From Mesorhizobium_G sp050247155 (GTDB taxonomy: Bacteria > Pseudomonadota > Alphaproteobacteria > Rhizobiales > Rhizobiaceae), in contig JBFWUS010000005.1 of NCBI GenBank assembly GCA_050247155.1, positions 1 to 64,000 on the forward strand: a stretch of DNA of 64,000 nucleotides, written 5' to 3'. Made by a program: the position numbers and the translations under genes. Shown one piece after another: positions 36,192-44,924 of the stretch. Within the stretch, counting starts at the first letter, position 1, and the number at the start of each line of letters is the position of its first letter. Below the pieces are notes generated by a model. It had not been told where the DNA came from. It made no database searches and saw nothing but the letters and a program-made list of their open reading frames with translations.

Positions 36192-37238
36192 ATGACCAAA
36201 CCTATCGAATTCGGCATCGACACATTCGGCGACGTCACCGTGGACGCCGACGGCAATTTGCTGCCTCATGCCGAAGTCATTCGCAATGTTCTTGACGAGG
36301 CCATCCTCGCCGACGAGGTTGGCATCGATTTCATCGGCGTCGGCGAGCACCATCGCAGCGATTTCGCCATTTCTTCACCTGAAGTCATGCTGGCCGGCAT
36401 CGCCACGCGCACCAGTCGCATCAAACTTGGATCGGCCGTCACGGTGCTGTCCTCGGATGATCCGATCCGGGTCTTCGAGCGCTTTTCTACGGTCAATGCG
36501 CTGTCGAACGGTCGAGCCGAAGTCATTCTCGGGCGCGGGTCGTTCACCGAATCCTTTCCGCTGTTCGGTTTCGACCTCAAGGACTACGAGGTGCTGTTTG
36601 AGGAAAAGCTCGACTTGTTCGCCGCACTTCTGAACAACGGACCGGTCGACTGGCAGGGTGAGCAGCGCACGCCGCTGAAAGGCGTCACCGTCTATCCGCC
36701 GATCGAAAACGGCAAGCTGAGCGCCTGGATCGGCGTCGGCGGCAGCCCGGAATCGGTGGTGCGATCGGTGCGCTATCAGATCCCGATGACGCTCGCGATC
36801 ATCGGCGGCGACCCGAAGCGCTTCATGCCCTATGTCGATCTCTACAGGCGAGCACAGGCGCAGCTTGGCACATCGCCGATGCCGCTCGGCGTGCATTCAC
36901 CCGGGCACGTCGCCGAGACTGACGAGCAGGCGCGCGAGGAGCTTTGGCCTGGCTACAAGGCGATCCACGACCGTATCGGCCGCGAACGCGGCTGGCCGCC
37001 GACCACCAAGGAGCGTTTTATCGACGAAGTCGAAAACGGTTCGACCTATGCCGGCTCGCCGGAGACCGTCGCCAGAAAGATCGCCGCGACCGTCAAGGCG
37101 CTGGGCGCGGATCGTTTCGACCTCAAATATTCGGCCGGCACCACGCCGCACGAGAAGATGATGAAAAGCATCGAACTCTACGGCACCAAAGTGATCCCGC
37201 TGGTGCGCGAGATGCTGGCGGAGAAGGCAGCGGCTTAG
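36192..37238 (+). CDS. LLM-class flavin-dependent oxidoreductase
   Basis: A 348-residue luciferase-like monooxygenase (TIM barrel). IGVGEHHRSDFA, RIKLGSAVTVLSSDDPIRV and RAEVILGRGSF are characteristic, and the C-terminus ends in a DLKYSAGTTPH segment. It probably uses reduced FMN. The substrate is unknown. It interrupts an otherwise minus-strand stretch between yidD and the Fe-S scaffold gene. Confidence 0.9.
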   Translation: MTKPIEFGIDTFGDVTVDADGNLLPHAEVIRNVLDEAILADEVGIDFIGVGEHHRSDFAISSPEVMLAGIATRTSRIKLGSAVTVLSSDDPIRVFERFSTVNALSNGRAEVILGRGSFTESFPLFGFDLKDYEVLFEEKLDLFAALLNNGPVDWQGEQRTPLKGVTVYPPIENGKLSAWIGVGGSPESVVRSVRYQIPMTLAIIGGDPKRFMPYVDLYRRAQAQLGTSPMPLGVHSPGHVAETDEQAREELWPGYKAIHDRIGRERGWPPTTKERFIDEVENGSTYAGSPETVARKIAATVKALGADRFDLKYSAGTTPHEKMMKSIELYGTKVIPLVREMLAEKAAA

Positions 37239-37255
37239 GCCGTGTGCCATTGAGC

Positions 37256-37621
37256 CTAGGAGTGGGGATCAGGCAAGGTTTTCAGCAATTGCTCAACGTC
37301 GGCGACTAGTTTGGGCGCCGACACTGTTGCTGTGAGCCAGACGCGGGACATATCCAAATCAAAGTAGCCATGGGCAAACCGGTTGCGTGCCCAATAAGCT
37401 TCCAGGAACTCAATATGCTTGGGCAGGCCATTTGCCTCGAAGGACATTACCCTTCGGGAGGCCTCGCCGATGCATTCCAAGCATCGCACGACGGCGTCTT
37501 GCCGAAGGTTGTCGACAAGGAAATCCCCTTCGGAAGTTGTGCTCACATACGTTGCGAGTCGGCGACCCCACGCAACGATATCTTCCAGCCAAAGGCGCAG
37601 CGCTCGGTCTTGCTCCTTCAT
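37256..37621 (-). CDS. hepT: HepT-like HEPN toxin (DUF86)
   Basis: A 121-residue HEPN ribonuclease-type toxin. The active-site motif is RNRFAHGY at residues 79-86, the Rx4HxY arrangement of HepT. Its start overlaps the antitoxin stop by 4 bases (ATGA), so the pair is coupled with the antitoxin first. In characterised systems MntA inactivates HepT by adding AMP to the Tyr of this motif. Confidence 0.88.
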   Translation of the reverse strand: MKEQDRALRLWLEDIVAWGRRLATYVSTTSEGDFLVDNLRQDAVVRCLECIGEASRRVMSFEANGLPKHIEFLEAYWARNRFAHGYFDLDMSRVWLTATVSAPKLVADVEQLLKTLPDPHS

Positions 37622-37908
37622 AGGTGCTGAGCATCTTCGAGGATGCGTTTTGCCGTAGGCGCACGCAGTGCCGTATCTTCACCCAAATCGACCTTGCAAC
37701 CGAGAAGCGCTTCAAGATCTAGCGCTAGCCGCGCCAAGTCGAAATAGCTCATTCGGGCGTCGGGATGCACAAGAATATCGATATCGCTTCCCTCGACATC
37801 CTCGCCCCTCGCCACCGAGCCGAAGACGCGGGGATTGGTTACCGGATATCTGGCGATGATCTCCAGCACCTTGTCCCTGTTCAGCGCCAGTGCCTCCGAA
37901 GGTCTCAT
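37618..37908 (-). CDS. mntA: MntA-like minimal nucleotidyltransferase antitoxin
   Basis: A 96-residue MNT-domain protein with GSx10DxD intact: G30-S31 and D42-x-D44 (VFGSVARGEDVEGSDIDILV region). ATG 37908 overlaps the stop of the upstream Fe-S scaffold gene as TGATG, with GAGG upstream, so translation is probably coupled to that housekeeping gene. A GTG one codon earlier is possible. Confidence 0.88.
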   Translation of the reverse strand: MRPSEALALNRDKVLEIIARYPVTNPRVFGSVARGEDVEGSDIDILVHPDARMSYFDLARLALDLEALLGCKVDLGEDTALRAPTAKRILEDAQHL

Positions 37909-38354
37909 CACGCAACCTCTTCCGCCCGCTTTTTCTCGATCTGCCCGATCGCGTCCACCACCGCATCGAAAGTCAGCATCGTCGAGGCGTGGCGTGCGCG
38001 ATAATCGCGGACTGGCTCCAGATATTTCAGGTCATCAAAACGGCCCGTCGGCGGCGGGCCGTTTTCCTTGAGCATCTTGCGCATTATCTCGTGTACGTCG
38101 CGCAATTCGTCCGCCGTGGCGCCGACGACGCGGCTTGCCATGATCGAGGACGATGCCTGGCCGAGGGCGCAGGCTTTCACGATATGCCCGAAGTCCGTCA
38201 CCACGCCATCTTCCATCTTCAAATCGATCGTGACGGTCGAGCCGCAGAGCTTGGAATGCGCCGTCGCGGTTGCGTCCGGGTTCGCCAGACGACCGATGCG
38301 GCCGATATTGCCGGCAAAACCGAGAATTTTCGCATTATAGACGTCGTCGATCAT
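37908..38354 (-). CDS. Iron-sulfur cluster assembly scaffold protein (IscU/NifU-N-like)
   Basis: A 148-residue protein with the scaffold fold. Cysteines C37 (SKLCGSTV) and C62 (KACALGQASSS) match two of the three IscU ligands. The third position, near RARHASTML, has no Cys. This variant is known to me in alphaproteobacterial homologues linked to the SUF route, so it may be a SufU-like or altered scaffold. It is followed without gap by mntA-hepT. Confidence 0.85.
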   Translation of the reverse strand: MIDDVYNAKILGFAGNIGRIGRLANPDATATAHSKLCGSTVTIDLKMEDGVVTDFGHIVKACALGQASSSIMASRVVGATADELRDVHEIMRKMLKENGPPPTGRFDDLKYLEPVRDYRARHASTMLTFDAVVDAIGQIEKKRAEEVA

Positions 38355-38590
38355 GATTTTTCACGCCTGCCGCGTTTGGACGAACGTTTCGTCGCGCCTG
38401 CATGGGTTCCATTCGTGCTGCCCAGCCATATATAATGCCTCAGGTCCGTTGACGACAAGGCAAGCCAAAGTCTTGAGTATACGGGCCAAACCTGTGCTTC
38501 TCTTGGGTCCTCGGAACCAATCCGATCAGAGTACCGCAGGCGACCGTTCAACTCGTCCCTTCAGCGAAAGGGACTACGGGAGACGCCACT

Positions 38591-39241
38591 ATGGATGCCA
38601 CGATTGCAAAACTGATGCCTCGCTCGGCCTATATGGACAAGCCGGTGACGGATCGACCGACGCAGGAGGAAGCCGAAGCAGCCGTGCTGACGCTGCTGCG
38701 CTGGACCGGTGACGATCCGACCCGTGAGGGCCTGGTCGACACCCCGAAGCGCGTCGCCAAAGCGTTTCGAGAAATATTCGACGGTTATGACAAGTGCCCG
38801 GCCGAGGAGCTTGGCCGCACCTTCGAGGAAGTGGCCGGTTATGACGACATGGTCGTTATGCGCGATATCCTGTTCCACTCGCATTGCGAGCACCACATGG
38901 TGCCGATCATCGGCAAGGCACATGTCGGCTACCTGCCGGACGGCAAGGTCGTCGGCCTGTCGAAACTGATCCGCGTCGTGGAAATTTTTGCACATCGCCT
39001 GCAAACCCAAGAGGCGATGACCGCGCAGATCGCCAATGTGATCCAGGACGTGCTGGAACCGCGTGGTGTCGCCGTTCTCGTTGAAGCCAATCATATGTGC
39101 ATCGAGATGCGCGGCATCCGCAAACAAGGGTCTTCGACGCTGACCTCGACCTTTACCGGGGCGTTCAAGGACAACCCGGAAGAACAAGTGCGCTTCATGA
39201 CGATGGTGCGCGGCGCGCCTGTGACGGCTGTCCCGGCGTAG
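38591..39241 (+). CDS. folE: GTP cyclohydrolase I
   Basis: Makes 7,8-dihydroneopterin triphosphate from GTP, the first step of folate synthesis. The 216-residue protein has zinc-binding HSHCEHH (C99, H102) and a later Cys in NHMCIEMRG, plus the GLSKLIRVVE and KQGSSTLTS signatures. Followed after 8 bp by hisI. The 236 bp before it, up to the divergent scaffold gene, hold no gene I can see. Confidence 0.96.
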   Translation: MDATIAKLMPRSAYMDKPVTDRPTQEEAEAAVLTLLRWTGDDPTREGLVDTPKRVAKAFREIFDGYDKCPAEELGRTFEEVAGYDDMVVMRDILFHSHCEHHMVPIIGKAHVGYLPDGKVVGLSKLIRVVEIFAHRLQTQEAMTAQIANVIQDVLEPRGVAVLVEANHMCIEMRGIRKQGSSTLTSTFTGAFKDNPEEQVRFMTMVRGAPVTAVPA

Positions 39242-39249
39242 GGTTGCGC

Positions 39250-39708
39250 ATGGATTCCATCACCTTCACCGCACCTTCAGCCGACAAGGCAGAGCTTGAG
39301 GAAGGCGCGGATTTCACGCCGAAATTCGACGCGCATGGCCTGCTGACCGCTGTCGTCACCGATTCACGCGACGGCATGCTCCTGATGGTCGCGCATATGA
39401 ATGCCGAGGCGCTGGGCCTGACCCTGCAAACCGGCATCGCGCATTACTGGTCGCGCTCGCGCAAGGCGATCTGGAAGAAGGGCGAGACGTCCGGCAACCT
39501 CCAGCGCGTCGTGGAAATGCGCACCGACTGTGACCAGGACGCCGTATGGCTCAAGGTCGAAGTGTCCGGCCACGACGCGACATGCCATACAGGTCGCCGT
39601 TCCTGTTTCTACCGCACGGTCGCTCTGAACAATGGTCATGCCGCGCTATCGCCGGACGGCAGCACCCCCATTTTCGACCCCGGCCCGGTTTACGCTAAGC
39701 CGAAATGA
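39250..39708 (+). CDS. hisI: Phosphoribosyl-AMP cyclohydrolase
   Basis: Third step of histidine synthesis, opening the adenine ring of PR-AMP. The 152-residue protein has the metal motif DCDQDAVWLKV and the conserved Cys-rich ends CHTGRRSCFYR and HYWSRSRKAIWKKGETSG. ATG 39250 lies 8 bp after folE; no hisE domain is fused. Confidence 0.95.
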   Translation: MDSITFTAPSADKAELEEGADFTPKFDAHGLLTAVVTDSRDGMLLMVAHMNAEALGLTLQTGIAHYWSRSRKAIWKKGETSGNLQRVVEMRTDCDQDAVWLKVEVSGHDATCHTGRRSCFYRTVALNNGHAALSPDGSTPIFDPGPVYAKPK

Positions 39709-39778
39709 TAATGACTGGATCATTGGTCTGTCGGCGATTTTGGATTAAGCTTCCGAAAGGGACTTGGGAGTTTGTGTG

Positions 39779-40744
39779 ATGCTCGAATGGGCATCTTTTC
39801 GTAGCGCAAGTGTGACGGAAACGATCGACCGTCCTGGCGGCGGTAAACTGATGAAACCGCCTAGAAAGCCCGGCATCGCCCTGGCTCTTGGCGGTGGTGC
39901 GGCGCGAGGCTGGGCGCATATCGGCGTGCTGCGCGCCCTCGACGAAGCGGAAATCGACGTTTCCATGATTGCCGGCACCTCGATCGGCGCGCTGGTCGGC
40001 GGTTGTTATTTTGCCGGCAAGCTCGATGCGCTGGAGGAGTTCGCGCGCAGCCTGACGCGCCGCCGCATCCTGTCCTGGCTCGACCTTAAACTTGGCGGCA
40101 GCGGCTTGTTCGGCGGCATGAAGCTCGATGCGCGCATGCGCGAGCATATGAGCAATATCCTTATCGAGGACCTTCCACGGCCGCTGGTTTGCGTGGCCAC
40201 GGAGATCCGTACTGGCCACGAGATCTGGCTGACCAGCGGGTCGCTGATCATGGCCATGCGGGCTTCTTATGCACTGCCTGGTGTGTTCGAACCGGTCGCC
40301 TGCAATGGACGGCTGCTAGTGGACGGCGCCTTGGTAAATCCGGTCCCCGTTTCGGTGCTGCGGGCATATGAGCAGCCTGCGGTCGTCGCGGTGAACCTGC
40401 ATTACGAGCTCTTCGGCCGCTCGTCAGTGATCAAGCACAGCGCGGGTGCTGCCGAAGCTGTAAACCCGGCGCGAGAGCCGTTGATGGAAGATGTTGTCCC
40501 ATTTCGTGAGACCCGCCTTGGGCTGACGGGCGTCATGGTCGAAGCCTTCAACATCATCCAGGATCGCATCGCCCGGGCGCGGCTGGCGGGCGACCCACCC
40601 GACCTGTCGCTGATGCTGCAGCTCGGCCATATCGGCCTGTCCGAATTCCACCGGGCAGGCGAAGCCATCGAGATTGGCTATCAGTTCACCAAGACCCGCA
40701 TCAAGGAACTGCGGCGGCTGCGCGACGTGGTCGTCGGCGTGTAA
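39779..40744 (+). CDS. Patatin-like phospholipase family protein
   Basis: A 321-residue serine lipid hydrolase. The oxyanion loop LALGGGAARGWAHIG, the nucleophile in GTSIG and the DG dyad in LLVDGALVNP are all visible, the RssA/NTE-like branch. ATG 39779 follows GGGAG by 8 bases; the family N-terminus proper begins at the internal MKPPRK, so a shorter start is possible. Substrate unknown. Confidence 0.88.
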   Translation: MLEWASFRSASVTETIDRPGGGKLMKPPRKPGIALALGGGAARGWAHIGVLRALDEAEIDVSMIAGTSIGALVGGCYFAGKLDALEEFARSLTRRRILSWLDLKLGGSGLFGGMKLDARMREHMSNILIEDLPRPLVCVATEIRTGHEIWLTSGSLIMAMRASYALPGVFEPVACNGRLLVDGALVNPVPVSVLRAYEQPAVVAVNLHYELFGRSSVIKHSAGAAEAVNPAREPLMEDVVPFRETRLGLTGVMVEAFNIIQDRIARARLAGDPPDLSLMLQLGHIGLSEFHRAGEAIEIGYQFTKTRIKELRRLRDVVVGV

Positions 40745-42547
40745 TCAGTCGGCCGCTGCGACATCGGATATGCGAAACTGCATCGATCGCGCGCCATTCC
40801 AGTAATTTGCTGACAGCGAGCCGGCGACATGCACCGTTTTTCCAACATTGCGGGCCAGGAACTGACCAAGGTCGGTCTCCGCCGACCGAAACGACATACC
40901 GGTGATGCGCCCGCCGGCTTCCGAGCGCAGTTCCGTGCGGATATGGCCGGTGCCCACCACACGCGCATCCATTATGCGATGCCGGGGCAAGGCAAATGTC
41001 GGCGAGGGATGGCCCGAGCCATATGGCCCCGCCCTTTCCAGCAGATCATACAAATCCTGCGTTGCGCCGTCGGCGGTGAGAGCCCCGTCGATCTTCAACG
41101 ATTCCTCGTCTCGCAGGCGAAACACGCTGTCGGCGGCCCGGCTTTCGAAAAAGGCGCGAAGTTCGCCGAGGCGATCTCGTTCGACCGTGATGCCGGCCGC
41201 CATGGCGTGTCCGCCGCCTTTGACGAGCAGGCCGGCCTCGACAGCCTCGCGGACGAGGCGTCCTAAATCGAACCCCGATATCGACCTGCCGGACCCGGCG
41301 CCTGACCCATTCGGATTAAAGTGGATGGCGAAGGCCGGCCGGCGGGCGTGCTCCTTCAACCTAGCCGCGATCAGTCCAACAATACCCGGGTGCCATTTGT
41401 CACTGGCAGTCACGATGACAGCCGGACCGTCACCACCGGCTAGTTCGGCGTCGGCTTCGGCGCGCGCCTCGGCCAGCATTGCCTGCTCCATCACCTGTCG
41501 CTCGGCGTTCAGGCGATCCAGCGTCTCGGCGATCTTCTGAGCCTCGGCAGGGTCGTCCGTCGCCAGCAGACGGCTGCCGAGCGCCGCGTCGCCGATGCGC
41601 CCGCCCGCATTGATGCGAGGACCCAGCAAAAAGCCGAGGTGGAAAGTGCTGACAGGCTCGCCGATGCGCGACGCGCGCACCAGCGCCGCCAGTCCGGCAT
41701 TCTGCATATGGCGGATCGCGATCAGTCCCTTCACGACAAAGGCGCGGTTGATGCCGACCAAGGGCACGACATCGCAAACGGTCGCCAACGCGACGAGATC
41801 AAGCAGTCCGAGCAGGTCGATGCGCGGCGTGTCCGGCGCGCGCTCGCGCAGCAATGTCGATGCTCGGACCAGGGTCAAGAACACCACGCCTGCGGCGCAG
41901 AGATGCCCCTGCCCCGACAGATCGTCCTCACGGTTTGGATTGACGGTCGCGACAGCCGACGGCAGCGCGCCGCCGACCTGGTGATGATCGAGGACGACAA
42001 CCTCGGCGCCGGCATCATTGGCTGCGGCGATCGCTGTCGCGCTGTTAGTGCCGCAATCGACCGTCACGATCAGGCTGGCGCGGCGGGCGAGCTCACGCAT
42101 CGCCTCGGGATTTGGCCCATAACCCTCAAAAATTCGGTCGGGAATGTAGATCTCGCTCTCGACACCGTAGTGGCTGAAAAAGCGTTGCATCAGCGCCGAT
42201 GAGCAGGCGCCGTCGACATCATAGTCGCCGAAGATCGCTACCCGCTCGCGCGTCACCACGGCGCGGACGATGCGTTCCGCGGCCGCGTCCATATCGGTCA
42301 GGCTGGACGGGTCTGGCATCAGGTCGCGGATCGTCGGGTCGAGAAAGGCTTCCGCATCCTCCGGCTGCACGCCCCGCCCCGCCAGCACGCGCGCGACGAT
42401 ATCCGGCAGGCCGTTGATCTGCGCCATCTGTAGCGCCGCCATGTCCTGGCGCTCGGAAAGCCGGTGCTCCCAGGCGAGGCCGGTCACCGAGCGGCGGACG
42501 CCCAGGAAGAGGCGTTTTGATGAGGGAAGGACGAAGTCGAGCGACAT
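40745..42547 (-). CDS. recJ: Single-stranded-DNA-specific exonuclease RecJ
   Basis: 5'-3' ssDNA exonuclease in recombination and mismatch repair. The 600-residue protein has the DHH phosphoesterase motifs DYDVDG (108-113) and LDHHQ (186-190), DHHA1 region (GGGHAMAAG) and a C-terminal OB-like domain. Last gene of the minus-strand alaC-hom-glpX-recJ group. Confidence 0.96.
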   Translation of the reverse strand: MSLDFVLPSSKRLFLGVRRSVTGLAWEHRLSERQDMAALQMAQINGLPDIVARVLAGRGVQPEDAEAFLDPTIRDLMPDPSSLTDMDAAAERIVRAVVTRERVAIFGDYDVDGACSSALMQRFFSHYGVESEIYIPDRIFEGYGPNPEAMRELARRASLIVTVDCGTNSATAIAAANDAGAEVVVLDHHQVGGALPSAVATVNPNREDDLSGQGHLCAAGVVFLTLVRASTLLRERAPDTPRIDLLGLLDLVALATVCDVVPLVGINRAFVVKGLIAIRHMQNAGLAALVRASRIGEPVSTFHLGFLLGPRINAGGRIGDAALGSRLLATDDPAEAQKIAETLDRLNAERQVMEQAMLAEARAEADAELAGGDGPAVIVTASDKWHPGIVGLIAARLKEHARRPAFAIHFNPNGSGAGSGRSISGFDLGRLVREAVEAGLLVKGGGHAMAAGITVERDRLGELRAFFESRAADSVFRLRDEESLKIDGALTADGATQDLYDLLERAGPYGSGHPSPTFALPRHRIMDARVVGTGHIRTELRSEAGGRITGMSFRSAETDLGQFLARNVGKTVHVAGSLSANYWNGARSMQFRISDVAAAD

Positions 42548-42586
42548 CAGCCGACGATACGGGCGAGCATCACGGCTGCAAAGCCA

Positions 42587-43564
42587 TCAGAACTTACCCA
42601 GATCCTGATGCACCGCCTTGATTTGCCTCACCGTGCGCGAGGAGGATCGCAGCACCAGCGTGTCCGTGGTGATCGAATCCCGGCCGAATTTTACACCGGC
42701 CAGCAGATTGCCGTCGGTCACGCCCGTCGCCGCAAAGACTACATCGCCGCGCACCATGTCCTCGACATTATAAATGCGCTTTGGGTCTTCAATTCCCATG
42801 CCGGCTGCACGCGCCACCTTCTCCGCGCTGTCGAGCACCAGCCGTCCCTGCATCTGCCCGCCGATGCAGCGCAGGGCAGCAGCCGCGAGCACGCCCTCCG
42901 GCGCGCCGCCGCTGCCGAGATAGATATCGACGCCGCTTTCCTCGGGGTTGGTCGTATCGATCACGCCCGCAAGGTCGCCGTCGTTGATCAGCCTTATGGC
43001 CGCGCCCGTCGCACGAACCGCGTCGATCAGCTTGGTGTGGCGCGGACGGTCGAGGATACAGGCCGTGATGTCGGTGATCGACACGCCCTTAGCGTCGGCC
43101 AAGGCATGGATGTTCTGCTGCGGCGCGACGTTGAGATCGATCAGCCCAACGGGATAGCCAGGTCCAATCGCGATCTTTTCCATGTAGACGTCCGGCGCGA
43201 AGAGCAGGCTGCCCTTCTCCGCGACCGCGATCACCGACCACGCGCTGGGCAGGTTCTTGGCACATATCGTCGCGCCCTCCAGCGGATCGAGCGCGATATC
43301 GACCTCGGGTCCTTTGCCAATTCCCACTTGCTCGCCGATATAGAGCATGGGCGCTTGGTCGCGCTCGCCTTCGCCGATGACAACGGTGCCCTTGATAGAT
43401 AGGCGGTTGAGCTGCGAACGCATCGCATCGACGGCCACCTGATCGGCGGCTCGTTCGTCGCCGCGCCCACGCAGCCTTGCCGCAGCAACCGCGGCGCATT
43501 CGGTCACGCGCACGATCTCGATGGTGAGAAGGCGGTCGAGCGTCGCCTTGGCTGCCTTGCTCAT
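42587..43564 (-). CDS. glpX: Class II fructose-1,6-bisphosphatase
   Basis: Gluconeogenic phosphatase of the GlpX type, 325 residues. The Asp/Glu metal-binding motif lies in DIALDPLEGATICAKN, with VVIGEGERDQAPML before it and DIYLGSGGAPEGVLAAAA later. It lies 3 bp after hom and 39 bp before recJ, an arrangement conserved in rhizobia. Confidence 0.96.
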   Translation of the reverse strand: MSKAAKATLDRLLTIEIVRVTECAAVAAARLRGRGDERAADQVAVDAMRSQLNRLSIKGTVVIGEGERDQAPMLYIGEQVGIGKGPEVDIALDPLEGATICAKNLPSAWSVIAVAEKGSLLFAPDVYMEKIAIGPGYPVGLIDLNVAPQQNIHALADAKGVSITDITACILDRPRHTKLIDAVRATGAAIRLINDGDLAGVIDTTNPEESGVDIYLGSGGAPEGVLAAAALRCIGGQMQGRLVLDSAEKVARAAGMGIEDPKRIYNVEDMVRGDVVFAATGVTDGNLLAGVKFGRDSITTDTLVLRSSSRTVRQIKAVHQDLGKF

Positions 43565-43567
43565 GGC

Positions 43568-44881
43568 TCAGCCGGCCCGCTCGATACGAATGACCTGCGG
43601 CTTGTCGATCAGGATGCCGTCTTTCGTCACGCCCTCCACTGCTTTGCGCACGGCGGCCTCCGTCGTTTCGTGCGTGACGAGAATGATAGTCTTCTGTGTT
43701 TCGTCGGCTGAACCGTCGGCGTGCTGAACGATCGATTCCAGCGAAATGTCGTTGTCGGCCATGCGTTTGGCGATCGCCGCGAACACGCCGGCGCGGTCAT
43801 GCACCGTCAGCCTGATGAAATAGCCGCCGGCGTGCGACCGCATGGCGGCGCGCTTGTAAGGGCGCAACTCCTTGGCCGGGCGGCCGAACACCGGCCCGTG
43901 CTGGAAGCCCGGCCGGCTCTTGGCGATATCGGCGATATCGCCAACGACGGCGGAAGCCGTCGCATTGCCGCCCGCACCGGGGCCTGACATCAAAAGCTCG
44001 CCCAGAATGTCGGTTTCGATCGCGACGGCGTTAATCACGCCATGCACCTGCGCGATCACCGAGGCGGTGGGCACCATGGTCGGGTGCACGCGCTGTTCGA
44101 TGCCGCTTTCGGTCTTCTGGGCGACGCCCAGAAGCTTGATGCGATAGCCGAGCTCTGCCGCTGCCTTGATATCGGCCTGGGTGATGTTCGAAATGCCTTC
44201 GAGATAGATGTCGTCGGCGGAAATCTTGCAGCCGAAGGCCAGACTGGTCAGGATCGAGAGCTTGTGGGCGGTATCGTTGCCCTCGATATCAAAGGTCGGG
44301 TCGGCCTCGGCATAACCCAGCCGCTGCGCGTCCTTCAGGCAGGCCTCGAAGGTCAGGCCTTCGGCTTCCATGCGGGTCAGGATGTAGTTGCAAGTGCCGT
44401 TCAAAATGCCGAACACGCGGTTGACGCTGTTGCCGGCCATCGCCTCACGCATCGTCTTGATGACCGGAATGCCGCCGGCCACCGCCGCCTCATAGTTCAG
44501 CAGCACCCCTTTCTTCTCGGCGATCTCGGCCAGCGCCACGCCGTGCTTGGCCAGCAGCGCCTTGTTGGCGGTGACGACATGTCGGCCCGCTTCGAGTGCC
44601 GCCTTGACGGACGCGCGCGCCGAGCCTTCCTCGCCGCCCATTAATTCGACGAACACGTCGATATCGGCCTTCTTGGCCAGTTCGGCCGGATCCTCAAACC
44701 ACTGCGCATTGCCGAGATCGACACCCCGGTCGCGGCTGCGATCCCGGGCCGACACGGCGGTCACGGAGATGTCCCGCCCGCATTGACGAGTGAGCTCGGC
44801 CGCCTTGGAATGCAGGACGCGGACGACCGACGCCCCCACCGTGCCCAAACCGGCGATACCGACACGCAATGCTTCAGCCAT
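43568..44881 (-). CDS. hom: Homoserine dehydrogenase
   Basis: Reduces aspartate semialdehyde to homoserine on the way to threonine and methionine. The 437-residue protein has an NAD(P)-binding GLGTVGASV at 10-18, the catalytic region (GGIPVIKTMREA, YAEADPTFDIEGNDTAHKL) and a C-terminal ACT domain (FIRLTVHDRAGVFAAIA) for allosteric control. Monofunctional, with no aspartokinase fused. Confidence 0.96.
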   Translation of the reverse strand: MAEALRVGIAGLGTVGASVVRVLHSKAAELTRQCGRDISVTAVSARDRSRDRGVDLGNAQWFEDPAELAKKADIDVFVELMGGEEGSARASVKAALEAGRHVVTANKALLAKHGVALAEIAEKKGVLLNYEAAVAGGIPVIKTMREAMAGNSVNRVFGILNGTCNYILTRMEAEGLTFEACLKDAQRLGYAEADPTFDIEGNDTAHKLSILTSLAFGCKISADDIYLEGISNITQADIKAAAELGYRIKLLGVAQKTESGIEQRVHPTMVPTASVIAQVHGVINAVAIETDILGELLMSGPGAGGNATASAVVGDIADIAKSRPGFQHGPVFGRPAKELRPYKRAAMRSHAGGYFIRLTVHDRAGVFAAIAKRMADNDISLESIVQHADGSADETQKTIILVTHETTEAAVRKAVEGVTKDGILIDKPQVIRIERAG

Positions 44882-44924
44882 GGGTGATGGCTCCTATGCT
44901 TTTTTGCTCTTCTGAGTAACCCGT

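Noticed and set aside
38041..38067. GC-rich inverted repeat followed by TTTT, terminator-like
   Set aside because: It lies inside the Fe-S scaffold coding region and points against its transcription, so it is explained by the codons for GPPP.
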